NCBI GenBank assembly: GCA_023406715.1
Contig: JAEXVC010000028.1
Coordinates: 1-31,584, forward strand
From: Bacteroidota bacterium
GTDB lineage: Bacteria > Bacteroidota > Bacteroidia > Bacteroidales > Tenuifilaceae
DNA: 31,584 nucleotides
Reading direction: 5' to 3'
Shown: in pieces, positions 30,981 through 31,584 of the stretch
Layout of the letters: the number at the start of each line of letters is the position of its first letter
How positions within the stretch are numbered: position 1 is the stretch's first letter
Program-made: the position numbers and the translations under genes
Notes under the pieces: generated by a model
Told to the model about the DNA's origin: nothing
The model's input: the letters and a program-made list of their open reading frames with translations, nothing else
Databases searched by the model: none

Positions 30981-31584
30981 TTATGCCTTAATTGCCCAGC
31001 GTAACTTGGCAGAGCGCGCACGTGGATTGGAGTTGCATTCCTGTGCCGATGGACGTATTGGGTCGGGTGCAATTTCGCTGTAAATTCCCTCACGGAAAAA
31101 TTGTTGAAACGATTTCTTAACCCTACGGTCTTCCCCTGAATGGAAAGAGAGTATTGCAACCCTTCCTCCCGATGCAAGGGTATTGGGGAGCTTTTCTAGA
31201 AACTTATCCAGCACTTCAAACTCATCGTTAACCTCAATGCGGAGCGCTTGAAAAACTCGTTGACACGATTTTTTAGTTTCATCCTTACGTTGTTGCTTTG
31301 GAATAAAAAGCAATGCTTCCTCAATAAGTTCCTTGAGTTGTGTGGTGGTTTCTATTTTTAAACCGCCCATTACTCTGTTTATAACTGTTTCGGCAATAGG
31401 TTCGGCGTATGGTTCGTCGGAGTTTAGGATTAGAATTGCCTCCAGCGTTTTTTTCGAAACTGTGCTTAAAAGTTCCGATGCAGGGATTCCATTCTTAGGG
31501 TTTAGTCTTAGGTCTAGTGGACCTTCAACCTTAAAGGAAAATCCCCTATCGGGGTTGTCGATTTGCATTGATGATACTCCGAGG
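30981..31584 (-). CDS. rsmH: 16S rRNA (cytosine-1402-N4)-methyltransferase, N-terminus cut by window edge
   Basis: RsmH (MraW) methylates C1402 in the 30S decoding centre using S-adenosylmethionine. The window holds 201 codons, the C-terminal two thirds of a usual protein of about 300. The frame does not begin at the internal ATG at 31568: the codons before it read LGVSS, completing the family motif LGVSSMQIDNPDRGFSFK. Further motifs are GPLDLRLNPKNGIPASELL and ILSFHSGEDRRVKKSFQQF, the latter with Gly in place of the common Leu in FHSLEDR. The end ARSAKLRWAIKA is typical. Downstream comes the SulP fusion on the same strand, not ftsL/ftsI, so the usual dcw gene order is broken here. Confidence 0.95.
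   Translation of the reverse strand, partial: LGVSSMQIDNPDRGFSFKVEGPLDLRLNPKNGIPASELLSTVSKKTLEAILILNSDEPYAEPIAETVINRVMGGLKIETTTQLKELIEEALLFIPKQQRKDETKKSCQRVFQALRIEVNDEFEVLDKFLEKLPNTLASGGRVAILSFHSGEDRRVKKSFQQFFREGIYSEIAPDPIRPSAQECNSNPRARSAKLRWAIKA

Noticed and set aside
1..31584. CRISPR arrays, tRNA or rRNA genes, insertion sequences, integrase genes
   Set aside because: No regular spaced repeats, no tRNA cloverleaf or rRNA-like sequence, and no transposase or recombinase protein were recognised by reading both strands.

Overview
The window reads as chromosome of a Bacteroidota bacterium, most likely from the Bacteroidales or a related marine order (the order is a guess). Support comes from low GC, translation starts preceded by A-rich sequence instead of a Shine-Dalgarno, and repeated matches to the Bacteroidota promoter (TTG, about 20 nt, TAnnTTTG). 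It also carries a TonB-dependent receptor with a CarboxypepD_reg N-terminus paired with a DUF4249 lipoprotein, a DUF1456 protein, a SulP-carbonic anhydrase fusion, and lipoproteins with short lipoboxes.

Layout. 1-1862 (-): cation/proton antiporter with a C-terminal Usp-like region, running off the left edge. 2034-3302 (+): FucP/GluP-type sugar permease. 3372-4670 (+): lipoprotein with a caspase-like (C14) domain. 4714-6560: accessory island with a ParDE toxin-antitoxin pair, an AT-rich secreted protein gene, and a set of related direct and inverted repeats that begin exactly at the stop codons of both units. 6691-9957 (+): TonB receptor and DUF4249 lipoprotein, ending in a strong terminator. 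9972-13076 (-): ABCG-like ABC transporter with a long N-terminal region. 13263-14159 (+): polyphosphate kinase 2 with a Lys/His-rich tail. 14219-15779 (-): lipoprotein, hotdog thioesterase, YhcH-family protein. 15960-17036 (+): secreted S9-like hydrolase. 17107-17547 (-): AlaX-like tRNA-editing domain. 17636-19663 (+): TPR-transmembrane-SpoIIE phosphatase. 19774-25121: a block of amino-acid lyases and exporters (EamA exporter, PatB/MalY C-S lyase, tryptophanase with a long leader, MATE exporter). 25215-25499 (+): small conserved-looking protein behind a perfect palindrome. 25552-27878 (-): pentapeptide-repeat protein, DUF1456 protein, carboxypeptidase-regulatory-like protein, CsaA. 28007-28444 (+): acyl-CoA thioesterase. 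28463-30877 (-): SulP-STAS-carbonic anhydrase fusion. 30981-31584 (-): C-terminal two thirds of RsmH, running off the right edge.

Most of the window is ordinary chromosomal housekeeping and transport. The region that stands out is 4.7-6.6 kb. ParDE and the next gene are each followed, from the stop codon onward, by the same 59-nt sequence (51/59 identical, offset exactly 1196 bp). After ParE this half is joined to an inverted relative, giving a site of about 140 nt with imperfect dyad symmetry, TAAC at one end and GTTA at the other. This resembles a gene-cassette array with integron-like attC sites, but no integrase is in the window and the box sequences are not canonical, so it is an inference. 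Other points of interest are the structured leader before tnaA, the SulP-carbonic anhydrase fusion, the Lys/His tail on PPK2, and an rsmH that is not followed by the usual ftsL/ftsI genes.
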